NCBI GenBank assembly: GCA_903943975.1
Contig: CAJAQB010000013.1
Coordinates: forward strand, 62,001-126,000
Reading direction: 5' to 3'
Length of the DNA stretch: 64,000 bases
Source: Synechococcus lacustris
GTDB taxonomy: Bacteria; Cyanobacteriota; Cyanobacteriia; PCC-6307; Cyanobiaceae
The notes beneath the pieces are model-generated. The model was given only the letters and a program-made list of their open reading frames with translations, made no database searches and was not told the origin of the DNA. A program made the translations under genes and the position numbers. Numbering within the stretch: the first letter of the stretch is position 1; each line of letters starts with the position of its first letter. This document shows positions 34,856 through 43,462 of the stretch, in pieces.

Positions 34856-35569
34856 TCAACTTGTTATTGATATGGTCTGCTGCAACCAGGCCAGGGCCCC
34901 CTGGGGTAGCCCCAGCCGCCAGAGGAAGCCCCCCACCTCCAGGCCCACCACCACCAGCAGAAAACGAAAGATCAGTTGGCTGGCCCGGGGGCCCAGGGCC
35001 AGCTTGGCGGCCAGGTTGGCGCCCACCATGCTGGCCAGGGCCAGGGGCAGGGCCCAGAGCCAGTTGATTTCCCCGCGCAGGCCAAACACCAGCAGGGCAA
35101 TCAGGCTCGAACTAAGCCGCACGAAACACTTGAGGATGTTGGCGGTTTTGAGCGGGATCTTGCCGGCTAGCACCAGTACCAGCAGGGTCATCACCCCGGA
35201 GCCCAGCGAGATAAAACCGGCCCAGAGGCCGGTGAAGGCCATCAATAGATAAAAAATTGGACCCAGCCGCAGGTCTTCCAGCGCCACTTCGCTGTCTTTG
35301 AGCAGGCGCCCCGGCTGGCTGATCAGGGTCACCAGCACAAACAGCAACGACACGGCGATCGCCAAGCTGATCCACTGGTCCCCCACGGCGGTGGCCCCCA
35401 GGGAGCCGAGGGTGGCGCCGATCAGCATCGGCACCGTGGCCAGCAGGGTGAGCCGCCAGGGAATCGCCCCCGCCTGCTGGAAGCGCCAGGTGGCGGTGGC
35501 CAGGCCAGCCACGGCCGCCAAGCGGTTGGTGCCATTGGCCACCCCGGGCTCCAGGCCCATGGCGATCAT
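34856..35569 (-). CDS. TauE/SafE-family membrane permease
   Basis: Probable exporter of sulfite or another sulfonate/organic anion. From the first ATG it is 237 residues with about six TM segments and the family pattern GLEPGVANGTNRLAA in the first repeat and WAGFISLGSGVMTLLVLVLAG in the second. The reading frame continues upstream to a stop at 35693-35695, and this upstream part encodes LLISCGLLGGFINTIAASGA, the conserved first TauE motif. It has no ATG, GTG or TTG, so the true start is odd or lost. It is divergent from the ABC permease gene. Confidence 0.8.
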   Translation of the reverse strand: MIAMGLEPGVANGTNRLAAVAGLATATWRFQQAGAIPWRLTLLATVPMLIGATLGSLGATAVGDQWISLAIAVSLLFVLVTLISQPGRLLKDSEVALEDLRLGPIFYLLMAFTGLWAGFISLGSGVMTLLVLVLAGKIPLKTANILKCFVRLSSSLIALLVFGLRGEINWLWALPLALASMVGANLAAKLALGPRASQLIFRFLLVVVGLEVGGFLWRLGLPQGALAWLQQTISITS

Positions 35570-35715
35570 TGAGGGCAGGGTGACCGTGGCGCCACTGGCC
35601 GCAATCGTGTTGATGAAGCCGCCCAGCAGCCCGCAGCTGATCAGAAGCAGTAGGTCCAGAACTTCGATCGGTCGGCAGCAGCCATCAGCACGCTAAGGGG
35701 TGCAAAAATTTGCCC

Positions 35716-36600
35716 ATGCTTTCTCTTTGGCTCGGCGCCTTCGACCAGGGTCTGGCCTACGCCGGCCTTGCCCTCGGCGTGTATCTCACCCTGCGGGTGC
35801 TTAATTTCGCAGACATCACCGTTGATGGCTCCTTCGCCCTAGGGGGCGGCAGCGCGGCGATGCTGATAAGTAACGGGGTGGCCCCGAGCCTGGCCCTGCT
35901 GGCGGCGGTGATCCTTGGCGGCTTGGCCGGCTGTGTAACCGCCCTGATCCACACCCGCTTGGGGGTGAATGATCTCTTCGCCGGCATCCTCACCACCACC
36001 GGTCTTTATTCGATCACCCTGCGGTTGATGGGCCGCTCCAACATTCCCCTCACCGACCTGAACCTGGGGTTGGGGCCCCTGCCTGATTTCGGCACAGGTT
36101 CTGATGGGGATTGGGGTTTTGCCCTCACCCTGGTGGTGGCGGGCTTGATCGGGCTGCTGGCGCTGCTGCTCTCCACCGACCTGGGCCTGGCCCTGCGGGC
36201 CCTCGGCAATAACCCCACCATGGCCCGGGCCAATGGCATCAGTGGTCGCACTGGCCTCACCCTTGGCATCGCCGCCGGCAATGCCCTGGTGGCCCTGGCT
36301 GGCGCCCTGGTGGGGCTCTACCAGGGTTTTGCCGACGTAACCATGGGCATCGGCTCCTTGATCCTTGGCCTCGGCGCGGTGATCGTTGGCGAGTCGGTGC
36401 TGCGGCCCCGCACGATTCCGATGGCGCTGCTGGCGGTGGTGCTGGGTTCGATCCTGTTCCGGCTGATGATCGCCGTGGCCCTGCAGTTGGGGCTGGAGCC
36501 GGTGGACCTCAAGTTGGTAACTGCCCTGTTGCTGCTGGCGGCCCTGGCCCTGGGGCGCCTGCGGCTGCCAGGGGTTTCCGATGGGGGTAAAAGCCCATGA
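35716..36600 (+). CDS. ABC transporter permease (COG4120-like, TrpY-type)
   Basis: A permease of 294 residues with about eight hydrophobic segments and the family start GLAYAGLALGVYLTLRVLNF followed by ADITVDGSF, as in the uncharacterised COG4120 / tryptophan-tyrosine type permeases, which are related to branched-chain amino-acid permeases. An AAGGGG at 35695-35700 is 9 nt from a TTG (35710) and 15 nt from the ATG (35716), so TTG may be the start. It is followed by the ATPase with an ATGA overlap and by the binding protein, and the set runs into ureG. Confidence 0.87.
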   Translation: MLSLWLGAFDQGLAYAGLALGVYLTLRVLNFADITVDGSFALGGGSAAMLISNGVAPSLALLAAVILGGLAGCVTALIHTRLGVNDLFAGILTTTGLYSITLRLMGRSNIPLTDLNLGLGPLPDFGTGSDGDWGFALTLVVAGLIGLLALLLSTDLGLALRALGNNPTMARANGISGRTGLTLGIAAGNALVALAGALVGLYQGFADVTMGIGSLILGLGAVIVGESVLRPRTIPMALLAVVLGSILFRLMIAVALQLGLEPVDLKLVTALLLLAALALGRLRLPGVSDGGKSP

Positions 36601-37391
36601 GCCTGCAGGTGAGTGGCTTGGGTTGGGGCCACAGCCAGCCCGGTGGCGGTTGGCGCCAGCTGTTCAGCAACTTCGAGCTGAGTTGCCCCAGCGGTCAGTT
36701 TTTGGTGGTGATCGGCAGCAATGGCTCCGGTAAATCCACCCTGCTCAATTTGGTTGCCGGCACCCTGCGGGCCCAGCAGGGGCGCATCGAGCTGGAGGGT
36801 CGGGCCCTGGAGCAACAGCCAGACCACCGCCGGGCCCGCTGGATCGGCCGGGTGATGCAGAACCCCCTAGATGGCACCGCCCCGGGGCTCACCATTGCTG
36901 AAAACCTGCGCCTGGCGGAACGGCGCCGCCGCTCACCGTTTGGCTGGCGCGGCTTACTAGGGCTACACCCCAGTGCTGGCGACCGCCGTCGTTATCGGGC
37001 GCTGCTCGAAAACCTGGGGCTGCCGCTGGCCGATCGCATTGATACGCCGGTGGGTCAGCTCTCCGGTGGCCAACGCCAAACGATCAGCCTGGTGATGGCC
37101 ACCCTGGGGGAACCGCAGCTGCTGTTGCTGGATGAACACACCGCCGCCCTTGATCCAAAGGCGGAAGCCACGGTGATGGCCCTCACCGATCGCCTGGTGC
37201 GGGAACTGGGCAGCACCGCCCTGATGGTGACCCACAACCTCGACCAGGCCCTGGGCCATGGGGACAGGTTGGTGATGTTGCAGGACGGCCAGCTGCTGGG
37301 GGATTGGGCTGGGCCCGAACGCCAGGCGCTCACTGTCAGTTACTTGAGGTCGCTCTATGGCTCTGCCAAAGTGCCGCCAACGGAATCTTGA
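36597..37391 (+). CDS. ABC transporter ATP-binding protein (COG1101-like)
   Basis: A 264-residue ABC ATPase with Walker A GSNGSGKST, signature QLSGGQRQ and Walker B LLLLDEHTAALDPK. The long insert around GRVMQNPLDGTAPGLTIAENL with LAERRRRSPFGW is typical of the COG1101 ATPases paired with COG4120 permeases and COG2984 binding proteins. It overlaps the permease by 4 nt and is 5 nt from the binding-protein gene. Confidence 0.9.
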   Translation: MSLQVSGLGWGHSQPGGGWRQLFSNFELSCPSGQFLVVIGSNGSGKSTLLNLVAGTLRAQQGRIELEGRALEQQPDHRRARWIGRVMQNPLDGTAPGLTIAENLRLAERRRRSPFGWRGLLGLHPSAGDRRRYRALLENLGLPLADRIDTPVGQLSGGQRQTISLVMATLGEPQLLLLDEHTAALDPKAEATVMALTDRLVRELGSTALMVTHNLDQALGHGDRLVMLQDGQLLGDWAGPERQALTVSYLRSLYGSAKVPPTES

Positions 37392-37396
37392 TTTCA

Positions 37397-38410
37397 ATGG
37401 CCCTGCCCCGCCGCAGCTTTCTTGGTTTGGTTGGTGCAGGGCTTGGCAGCAGCCTGGTGTTGGCGGCCTGCGGCAAATTCGGCGGGGCCAAACGGGTGAA
37501 GGGGCCCACCATTGGCATGCTCCAGTTTGTGGATGCGGCCCCGCCAAATGCCGTGCGCCAGGGCTTTGTGGCTGCCCTGGCTAAGGCCGGTTATGTGCAA
37601 GGCAAAACCGTCAATTTCCTCCAGAAAGACGCCGCCGGCGAACTGCCAAACACCAGCCTCGTGGTTAAGCAGTTCGTTGGCGATGACGTGTCGATGATCC
37701 TGGCGATCGGCACCCCGCCGCTGCAGGCGGCGATGCAGGCGGCCCCCGCCTCCCTGCCGGTGGTGTTTTGCTATTGCTCCAACCCCTGGGGGGCTGGGGC
37801 TGGCACCCCCCCCGGCGGCGTTGGTCAACATCGCGCCAACGTGGTGGGCACCGTGGGCACTAATCCGGTGGGTAAGGAGCTCGACTTAGCCCGTCAGCTG
37901 GATCCAGGCCTCAAAACTGTGGGCTTGATCTACAACCCAGGCGAACCCAACTCCGAATTTGAAGCGAAGTTGCTTAAGCAAGAGGCCAGCAAGCGGGGCA
38001 TCAGCGTTGAAGACCAGTCGGTGGCTAATTCCGGTGAGGTGTTGCAGGCGGCCCAAGCCCTAGCGGAGAAGAAGGTGGGTGCCTTTGTCAAAATCGGTGA
38101 TTACGCCACGATCCAGGCCTTTGGTTCGATCTGCAAGGTGGGCCTGGAGCACAAGATTCCGGTGTATTCCGTTGATCCCCCAGATATCGACCTGCCCGGT
38201 TGCCTTGGGGTGATTGGTTGGAGCTATTACGAGGATGGTTTTGCCGCTGGGGAACTGGCGGTGCGGGTGTTGAAGGGCGAATCGCCGGCGAAGTTGGCCT
38301 TTGAACCGCTCAGCAAAACAGAACTGTTGCTGAGTAAAACCACCGCCAAGGCCCTTGGCATAACCCTGCCGGAGGCTTTGCTCAAGGAAGCCAACAAAGT
38401 GGTGGGATGA
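37397..38410 (+). CDS. ABC substrate-binding lipoprotein (COG2984/TrpX-type)
   Basis: A 337-residue periplasmic binding protein. The signal begins with a twin-arginine-like PRRSFLG and ends in a lipobox LAAC (C25). The body is that of the uncharacterised COG2984 family ([43 protein letters not shown]). Characterised relatives bind aromatic amino acids, but the ligand cannot be deduced here. The stop overlaps the ureG start in ATGA, so it is translated together with a urease accessory gene. That context favours a nitrogen compound as substrate (inference). Confidence 0.87.
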   Translation: MALPRRSFLGLVGAGLGSSLVLAACGKFGGAKRVKGPTIGMLQFVDAAPPNAVRQGFVAALAKAGYVQGKTVNFLQKDAAGELPNTSLVVKQFVGDDVSMILAIGTPPLQAAMQAAPASLPVVFCYCSNPWGAGAGTPPGGVGQHRANVVGTVGTNPVGKELDLARQLDPGLKTVGLIYNPGEPNSEFEAKLLKQEASKRGISVEDQSVANSGEVLQAAQALAEKKVGAFVKIGDYATIQAFGSICKVGLEHKIPVYSVDPPDIDLPGCLGVIGWSYYEDGFAAGELAVRVLKGESPAKLAFEPLSKTELLLSKTTAKALGITLPEALLKEANKVVG

Positions 38411-39018
38411 GTCGGCTGCGCTTGGGGGTGGCTGGACCGGTGGGTTCCGGCAAAACCGCCTTGGTGGAGGTGCTCTGCCGCCGGCTGCGCGATCGCCTGC
38501 AGCTGGCGGTGGTCACCAACGACATCTACACCCAGGAGGATGCCCAGTTCCTCACCCGCGTTGGCGCCCTGGCCCCGGAGCGCATCCGTGGGGTGGAAAC
38601 CGGCGGCTGCCCCCACACCGCCATCCGCGAAGACTGCTCGATTAACCGGGCGGCGGTGGAGGAGCTGGAGCTGGCCTTCCCAGACCTCGATCTGGTGCTG
38701 GTGGAGAGCGGTGGTGACAATCTGGCCGCCAGCTTTAGCCCGGAGCTGGTGGACCTCTGCATCTATGTGATCGATGTGGCCGCCGGCGACAAGATTCCCC
38801 GCAAAGGGGGGCCCGGCATCACCCGCTCCGACCTGCTGGTGATCAACAAGATCGACCTGGCCCCGTTTGTGGGGGCGAGCCTGGCGGTGATGGAGCGCGA
38901 CACCAAACGCATGCGAGGGGAGCGGCCCTGGTGCTTTACCAACCTGCGCAGCGGCGAAGGCGTAGATCAGGTGGAGCAGTTTTTGTTGCAACAGCTACCA
39001 AACGCTCCAAACGGTTAG
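38407..39018 (+). CDS. ureG: Urease accessory GTPase UreG
   Basis: GTPase that drives nickel delivery to urease with UreD/UreF/UreE. The 203-residue protein has the P-loop [14 protein letters not shown], the metal-binding CPH in [30 protein letters not shown] and the guanine-specificity NKID. There is no His-rich N terminus. The start overlaps the preceding ABC binding-protein stop, and urtA follows after 82 nt. It is separated from ureEF by about 10.2 kb. Confidence 0.97.
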   Translation: MSRLRLGVAGPVGSGKTALVEVLCRRLRDRLQLAVVTNDIYTQEDAQFLTRVGALAPERIRGVETGGCPHTAIREDCSINRAAVEELELAFPDLDLVLVESGGDNLAASFSPELVDLCIYVIDVAAGDKIPRKGGPGITRSDLLVINKIDLAPFVGASLAVMERDTKRMRGERPWCFTNLRSGEGVDQVEQFLLQQLPNAPNG

Positions 39019-39055
39019 TTCTGCTACTAAACGCAGGCCGGTTCGCCCATACGGT
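39014..39055 (+). promoter_or_regulatory. Candidate NtcA-activated promoter of urtA
   Basis: A GTT-N8-TAC element (39014-39027, matching the relaxed NtcA form GTN10AC) overlaps the ureG stop codon. Exactly 22 nt later comes TACGGT (39050-39055), which fits the -10 pattern TAN3T. Site, 22-23 nt gap, then TAN3T is the established layout of NtcA-activated cyanobacterial promoters. It would place the start of transcription about 40 nt before the urtA ATG. A hairpin-capable CGGTTCG...CGAACCG (39039-39065) overlaps this region. Confidence 0.5.
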
Positions 39056-39100
39056 CGCCGAACCGCTTTAAGGCGGATCTACATCCAGAGGATTTCGTTC

Positions 39101-40396
39101 ATGCTGTCCGCTCCTTTGCAGAAAACTTCATTCCGCCTTTTGAGTGGAGCCACCGCCCTGGCGGCTTCCCTCTCGCTGGTGGCCTGTGGCGGTGAGAAAA
39201 AGAGTGAGGGGGGTGCGTTTGATGGCGAAGTGAAGGTGGGCATCCTGCATTCCCGCAGTGGCACCATGGCCATCTCCGAGAACACGGTGGCCGAAGCGGA
39301 ATTGATGGCCATTGATGAGATCAACAAGGCCGGCGGTGTGCTAGTAGACGGCAAGCACCTCAAGATCGTTCCCGTGGAGGAAGACGGTGCCTCTGACTGG
39401 CCCACCTTCGCCGAAAAATCTAAGAAGTTGATTGACCAAGACAAGGTGGCCGTGGTTTTCGGTGGCTGGACCTCCGCCAGCCGCAAGGCGATGTTGCCGG
39501 TCTATGAGGCCAAGGATCACTTCCTCTACTACCCGATTCAGTACGAAGGTCAGGAGTGTTCTAAGAACATCTTCTACAGCGGTGCCACCCCCAACCAGCA
39601 GGCGGAACCTGCTGTGCAGTGGTTGCTCAAGAACAAGGGCAAAGACTTCTTCCTGGTCGGTTCCGACTACGTGTATCCGCGGACGGCGAACACGATCATG
39701 AAGGAGCAACTCAAGGCTGAAGGCGGCAAGGTTGTTGGTGAGGATTACCTGCCCCTGGGTAACACCGAGGTGGCGCCGATCATCGCCAAGATCAAGCAGG
39801 CCCTGCCCAAGGGTGGTGTGATTGTTAACACCCTCAACGGCGACAGCAATGTGGCCTTCTTCAAGCAAATGAAGGCTGCGGGCATCACCCCCGCCAACGG
39901 CTACTCAATCATGAGCTTCTCGATCGCCGAAGAGGAGATCGCCGCCATTGGTCCTGAGTACCTGGAAGGCACCTATGCCGCCTGGAACTTCTTCCAGAGC
40001 CTTGATACCCCCGCCTCCAAGAAGTTCACCGCAGACTTCAAGGCCAAGTATGGCGAGAAGCGGGTCACCAGTGACCCCGCCGAAGCCGCCTACGCCATGG
40101 TTTACCTCTGGGCCAAGGGGGCTGAAAAGGCCAACAGCGTCGACGACAACAAGGTGCGGGATGCCTTGGTGGGTGTGAGCTTCGACGCCCCCGAGGGCAA
40201 GGTCACCGTGGAACCCAACCATCACATCTCCAAGCTGGTGTTGATTGGTGAAGTTCAGAAGGACGGTATGTTTAAGATTCTCGAGAACAAGGGAATCGTT
40301 AAGCCGATCGCCTGGAACCAGTTCGTGCCCGAAACCAAGGGCTACAGCTGCGATTGGACCCAAAAGCGCCCTGACGCTGGCAAGTTCAAGATGTGA
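39101..40396 (+). CDS. urtA: Urea ABC transporter substrate-binding protein
   Basis: Periplasmic urea receptor of the high-affinity UrtABCDE importer. The 431-residue protein has a signal peptide ending in a lipobox LVAC (C29) and a body typical of UrtA/AmiC-like proteins: VKVGILHSRSGTMAISE, FGGWTSASRKAMLPV, YYPIQYEGQECSKNIFY. A candidate NtcA promoter precedes it and a strong terminator follows it, as expected for a nitrogen-regulated, highly expressed binding protein. Confidence 0.97.
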   Translation: MLSAPLQKTSFRLLSGATALAASLSLVACGGEKKSEGGAFDGEVKVGILHSRSGTMAISENTVAEAELMAIDEINKAGGVLVDGKHLKIVPVEEDGASDWPTFAEKSKKLIDQDKVAVVFGGWTSASRKAMLPVYEAKDHFLYYPIQYEGQECSKNIFYSGATPNQQAEPAVQWLLKNKGKDFFLVGSDYVYPRTANTIMKEQLKAEGGKVVGEDYLPLGNTEVAPIIAKIKQALPKGGVIVNTLNGDSNVAFFKQMKAAGITPANGYSIMSFSIAEEEIAAIGPEYLEGTYAAWNFFQSLDTPASKKFTADFKAKYGEKRVTSDPAEAAYAMVYLWAKGAEKANSVDDNKVRDALVGVSFDAPEGKVTVEPNHHISKLVLIGEVQKDGMFKILENKGIVKPIAWNQFVPETKGYSCDWTQKRPDAGKFKM

Positions 40397-40426
40397 TCAG
40401 CGCCCTGCGGCGTTGATATGAGACTG

Positions 40427-40452
40427 CGGGGGGCTTGCGGCCCCCCGTTTTT
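40427..40452 (+). terminator. Rho-independent terminator/attenuator between urtA and urtB
   Basis: The stem CGGGGGGC (40427-40434) pairs with GCCCCCCG (40440-40447) around a 5-nt loop and is followed directly by TTTTT. It lies 31 nt after the urtA stop and 43 nt before the urtB ATG. It should stop most transcripts after urtA and let a fraction read into urtBCDE, giving excess binding protein. Confidence 0.85.
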
Positions 40453-40494
40453 AGTTCCGATTGTTTCTCCCACCATTTGTCCCTGCGGGAGGGT

Positions 40495-41652
40495 ATGAAT
40501 CTTTTCTACGACACGCTGTTTAATGGTTTAGCGATTGGCTCAGTGCTGGTGCTAGCGGCCCTAGGCCTGGCGGTGGTGTTTGGTTTGATGGGCGTGATCA
40601 ACATGGCCCATGGCGAATTGATGATGTTGGGTGCCTACACCACCTTTGTGGTGCAGAACGTTTTCAAGGCTGTGCTGCCGGAGAGTGTGTTCCCGATCTA
40701 CATTCTTGTGGCGATTCCCTTTGCCTTTTTGGTGAGTGGTTTGGCCGGATTGTTGTTGGAAAAAACGGTGGTTCGGCGCCTATATGGTCGACCCCTGGAA
40801 ACCCTGCTGGCCACCTGGGGGGTGAGTTTGATTCTGCAGCAATTCGTGCGTTCGGTTTCCAGTGCCTTTGCGATTGGTTTGCTGCTGGCTGTGGCTATCG
40901 GGCTTTTTCTGCCCCGGCTGTTGGTGCGGGTGCAGCTGGCGCCCCGCTGGGCTGGCCTCAAAGGCACGATCAGCTGGATCAGTGCCGGCCTGGTGGGTAT
41001 TGGGGTTGCCTCATTGTTGGGGGAAGAGCGCAGCCTTGATCAACCCTGGTTTAGCGCCCGCAACCTTGATGTAACCGCGCCCAGCTGGTTGCGTGGTTCG
41101 ATTGAACTGGGCGGCGTAACGATGCCCACGGCGCGACTTTTCATTATTGCCCTCACAATTCTGGCCCTCTGGGGGGTGACCTGGTTCCTGCAGAAGAGTG
41201 TGTGGGGAATCCGCATCCGGGCCGTAACCCAAAACCGCAGCATGAGTGATTGCCTCGGCATACCCACCGAAACCGTTGATGCGCTCACCTTCCTGATTGG
41301 TTCCGGTTTGGCGGGGGTGGCCGGCGTGGCGGTAACCCTGCTGGGTTCCGTAGGACCAAATCTTGGCGGTAATTACATCGTTGATTGCTTCATGGTGGTG
41401 GTGCTTGGTGGGGTGGGCAAGCTTCTCGGCACGGTGCTGGCGGCCCTGGGCATTGGTGTGATCAGTTATGTGGTTGGTTCTGGTTCGTTGCTGTTGATCT
41501 GGCCGGCGATGCCAGCGGGGCTGAATGAATTGATCACTTTCTTTGCCACCACCTCGATGGCCAAGGTGCTGGTTTTTGCCCTGATTGTGCTGTTTCTACA
41601 GGTGCGTCCCGCCGGTTTGTTTCCGCCCAAGGGGCGGATGGTGGAGGCCTGA
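40495..41652 (+). CDS. urtB: Urea ABC transporter permease UrtB
   Basis: First membrane subunit of the urea importer, of the LivH type: 385 residues with about nine TM segments, and conserved LVLAALGLAVVFGLMGVINM and GELMMLGAYTTFV stretches. The ATG at 40495 has a GGGAGGG just upstream; the open frame before it runs through the terminator and is not coding. It overlaps urtC by 1 nt (TGATG). Confidence 0.96.
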   Translation: MNLFYDTLFNGLAIGSVLVLAALGLAVVFGLMGVINMAHGELMMLGAYTTFVVQNVFKAVLPESVFPIYILVAIPFAFLVSGLAGLLLEKTVVRRLYGRPLETLLATWGVSLILQQFVRSVSSAFAIGLLLAVAIGLFLPRLLVRVQLAPRWAGLKGTISWISAGLVGIGVASLLGEERSLDQPWFSARNLDVTAPSWLRGSIELGGVTMPTARLFIIALTILALWGVTWFLQKSVWGIRIRAVTQNRSMSDCLGIPTETVDALTFLIGSGLAGVAGVAVTLLGSVGPNLGGNYIVDCFMVVVLGGVGKLLGTVLAALGIGVISYVVGSGSLLLIWPAMPAGLNELITFFATTSMAKVLVFALIVLFLQVRPAGLFPPKGRMVEA

Positions 41653-42692
41653 TGAACAGCTTTCCCTGGCTTAAGGCCTGGCGCCGCTGGCTGCCCTGGC
41701 TGGTGCTGGTGGTGGCCGCCCTGGTGCTGCCGATCGTGTTGCCACCCTTTCGTTTGAATCTGCTCGGTCGTTTCCTTTCCCTCGGCATCGTTGCCCTGGG
41801 GATTGATCTGATCTGGGGCTACACAGGCCTACTCAGCCTCGGCCAAGGGATTTTCTTTGCCCTTGGCGGCTATGCCCTTGGTATGCATCTGCAGCTGGGC
41901 TCCCTGGCCCCCGGCCAATTGCCGGAGTTCTTTGGCCTCTATGGAGTAAAGAGCCTGCCTGGCTTCTGGCAACCGTTTACATCACCGCTCTTTACCTTTT
42001 TTGCCATCTGGATAGTGCCCGCCCTGGTGGCCGGGCTGCTCGGTTATCTGGTGTTCCGTAATCGAATCAAGGGGGTGTATTTCTCGATCCTCACCCAGGC
42101 GGCCCTGCTGGTCTTTTTCAACTTCTTCAATGGCCAGCAGAAGTTGATCAATGGCACCAATGGCCTCAAAACAGACACCGCCAAGGTGTTTGGTGACCTG
42201 GTGGGCAGTGATCTTGTTCAAAAGGAATTGTTTTGGCTCACCGTGGTGCTGGTGGTGGCGGCCTGGTGGCTCTGCCGCTGGCTTACTAAAGGGCGCTTTG
42301 GTGATGTGTTGGTGGCCATTAGAGACGATGAACCGAGGTTGCGCTTCACCGGCTACAACACCACCAGCTACAAGACCCTGGTGTTTGCCGTGGCCGGCGC
42401 CCTGGCCGGAATCAGTGGTGCCCTTTACACCGTGCAATCGGGCATTGTTAGCCCCCAGTTCATGGCGGTGCCTTTCTCGATCGAAATGGTGATTTGGGTG
42501 GCGGTGGGGGGCCGCGGCACCCTGATCGGTGCTGTGCTCGGGGCGGTACTGATTAACTTTGCCAAGAGCCTTGTGAGTGAACAGTTACCGGAAACTTGGC
42601 TGTTCATCCAGGGGGGCCTGTTCCTGCTGGTGGTTACGGCCCTGCCCGATGGCCTGTTGGGCTGGTGGTGGCGCCGGGAGGTTAAGCCATGA
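41652..42692 (+). CDS. urtC: Urea ABC transporter permease UrtC
   Basis: Second membrane subunit, LivM type: 346 residues with many TM segments, the ALGIDLIWGYTGLLSLGQG motif and a C-terminal IRDDEPRLRFTGYNTTSYKT coupling region. It overlaps urtB by 1 nt and urtD by 4 nt, so it is part of a tightly coupled urtBCDE operon. Confidence 0.96.
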   Translation: MNSFPWLKAWRRWLPWLVLVVAALVLPIVLPPFRLNLLGRFLSLGIVALGIDLIWGYTGLLSLGQGIFFALGGYALGMHLQLGSLAPGQLPEFFGLYGVKSLPGFWQPFTSPLFTFFAIWIVPALVAGLLGYLVFRNRIKGVYFSILTQAALLVFFNFFNGQQKLINGTNGLKTDTAKVFGDLVGSDLVQKELFWLTVVLVVAAWWLCRWLTKGRFGDVLVAIRDDEPRLRFTGYNTTSYKTLVFAVAGALAGISGALYTVQSGIVSPQFMAVPFSIEMVIWVAVGGRGTLIGAVLGAVLINFAKSLVSEQLPETWLFIQGGLFLLVVTALPDGLLGWWWRREVKP

Positions 42693-43462
42693 CGGCTCTA
42701 AAGCCCTTGCTGGAATTGCGTGATGTGAGTGTGAGCTTTGATGGCTTCTGGGCCCTCAAGGAGCTCAACCTCAGCCTGCGGCCGGGGGAATTGCGGGCGG
42801 TGATTGGTCCGAATGGGGCCGGCAAAACCACTTTTCTTGATGTGATCACCGGCAAGCTGAAACCGCAGCGGGGGGATGTGTTCTTCCGGGGCAGTTCCTT
42901 GCTGGGTAAATCGGAAAATCAGATCGCCCGCCTCGGCATTGGTCGTAAGTTCCAAACGCCGCGGGTCTATCAAAACCTCAGCCCCCGTCGCAATCTTGAG
43001 TTAGCAATTAGCGGCCAAAGCACGCCGCTGCAGTTGTTATTTGGTGGCCTTGATGGGGCCGCCCGGGATCGGGTGCAACATCTGCTGGCGGTGGTGGGCC
43101 TAGAGGAGCAGGCCCATCGCTTGGCGGGGGGGCTCTCCCATGGCCAGAAGCAATGGCTGGAAATTGCGATGTTGGTGGCCCAGGATCCTGATCTGCTGCT
43201 GGTGGATGAACCGGTGGCTGGCCTCAGTGATGCTGAAACCGAACGCACCGCTGATCTGCTTAAGCGGTTGGCTGGGGAGCACACGGTGCTGGTGATCGAA
43301 CACGACATGGAGTTCATCCGCAATCTGCAGGCGCCGGTAACGGTGTTGCATGAGGGCCATGTGCTCTGTGAGGGCCCGATGGAGCAGGTGCAAAACGATC
43401 CCCGGGTGATTGAGGTTTATCTCGGCAGCGATGCTGATCTTGAGACGATGGAGGACCACTGA
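42689..43462 (+). CDS. urtD: Urea ABC transporter ATPase UrtD
   Basis: LivG-type ATPase, 257 residues: Walker A GPNGAGKTTFLDVITGK, IGRKFQTPRVYQNLSPRRNL, LSHGQKQWLEIAMLVAQDPDLLL and Walker B LLVDEPVAGL. The signature LSHGQKQWLEI is the form typical of UrtD. It overlaps urtC by 4 nt and urtE by 1 nt. Confidence 0.96.
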   Translation: MTALKPLLELRDVSVSFDGFWALKELNLSLRPGELRAVIGPNGAGKTTFLDVITGKLKPQRGDVFFRGSSLLGKSENQIARLGIGRKFQTPRVYQNLSPRRNLELAISGQSTPLQLLFGGLDGAARDRVQHLLAVVGLEEQAHRLAGGLSHGQKQWLEIAMLVAQDPDLLLVDEPVAGLSDAETERTADLLKRLAGEHTVLVIEHDMEFIRNLQAPVTVLHEGHVLCEGPMEQVQNDPRVIEVYLGSDADLETMEDH

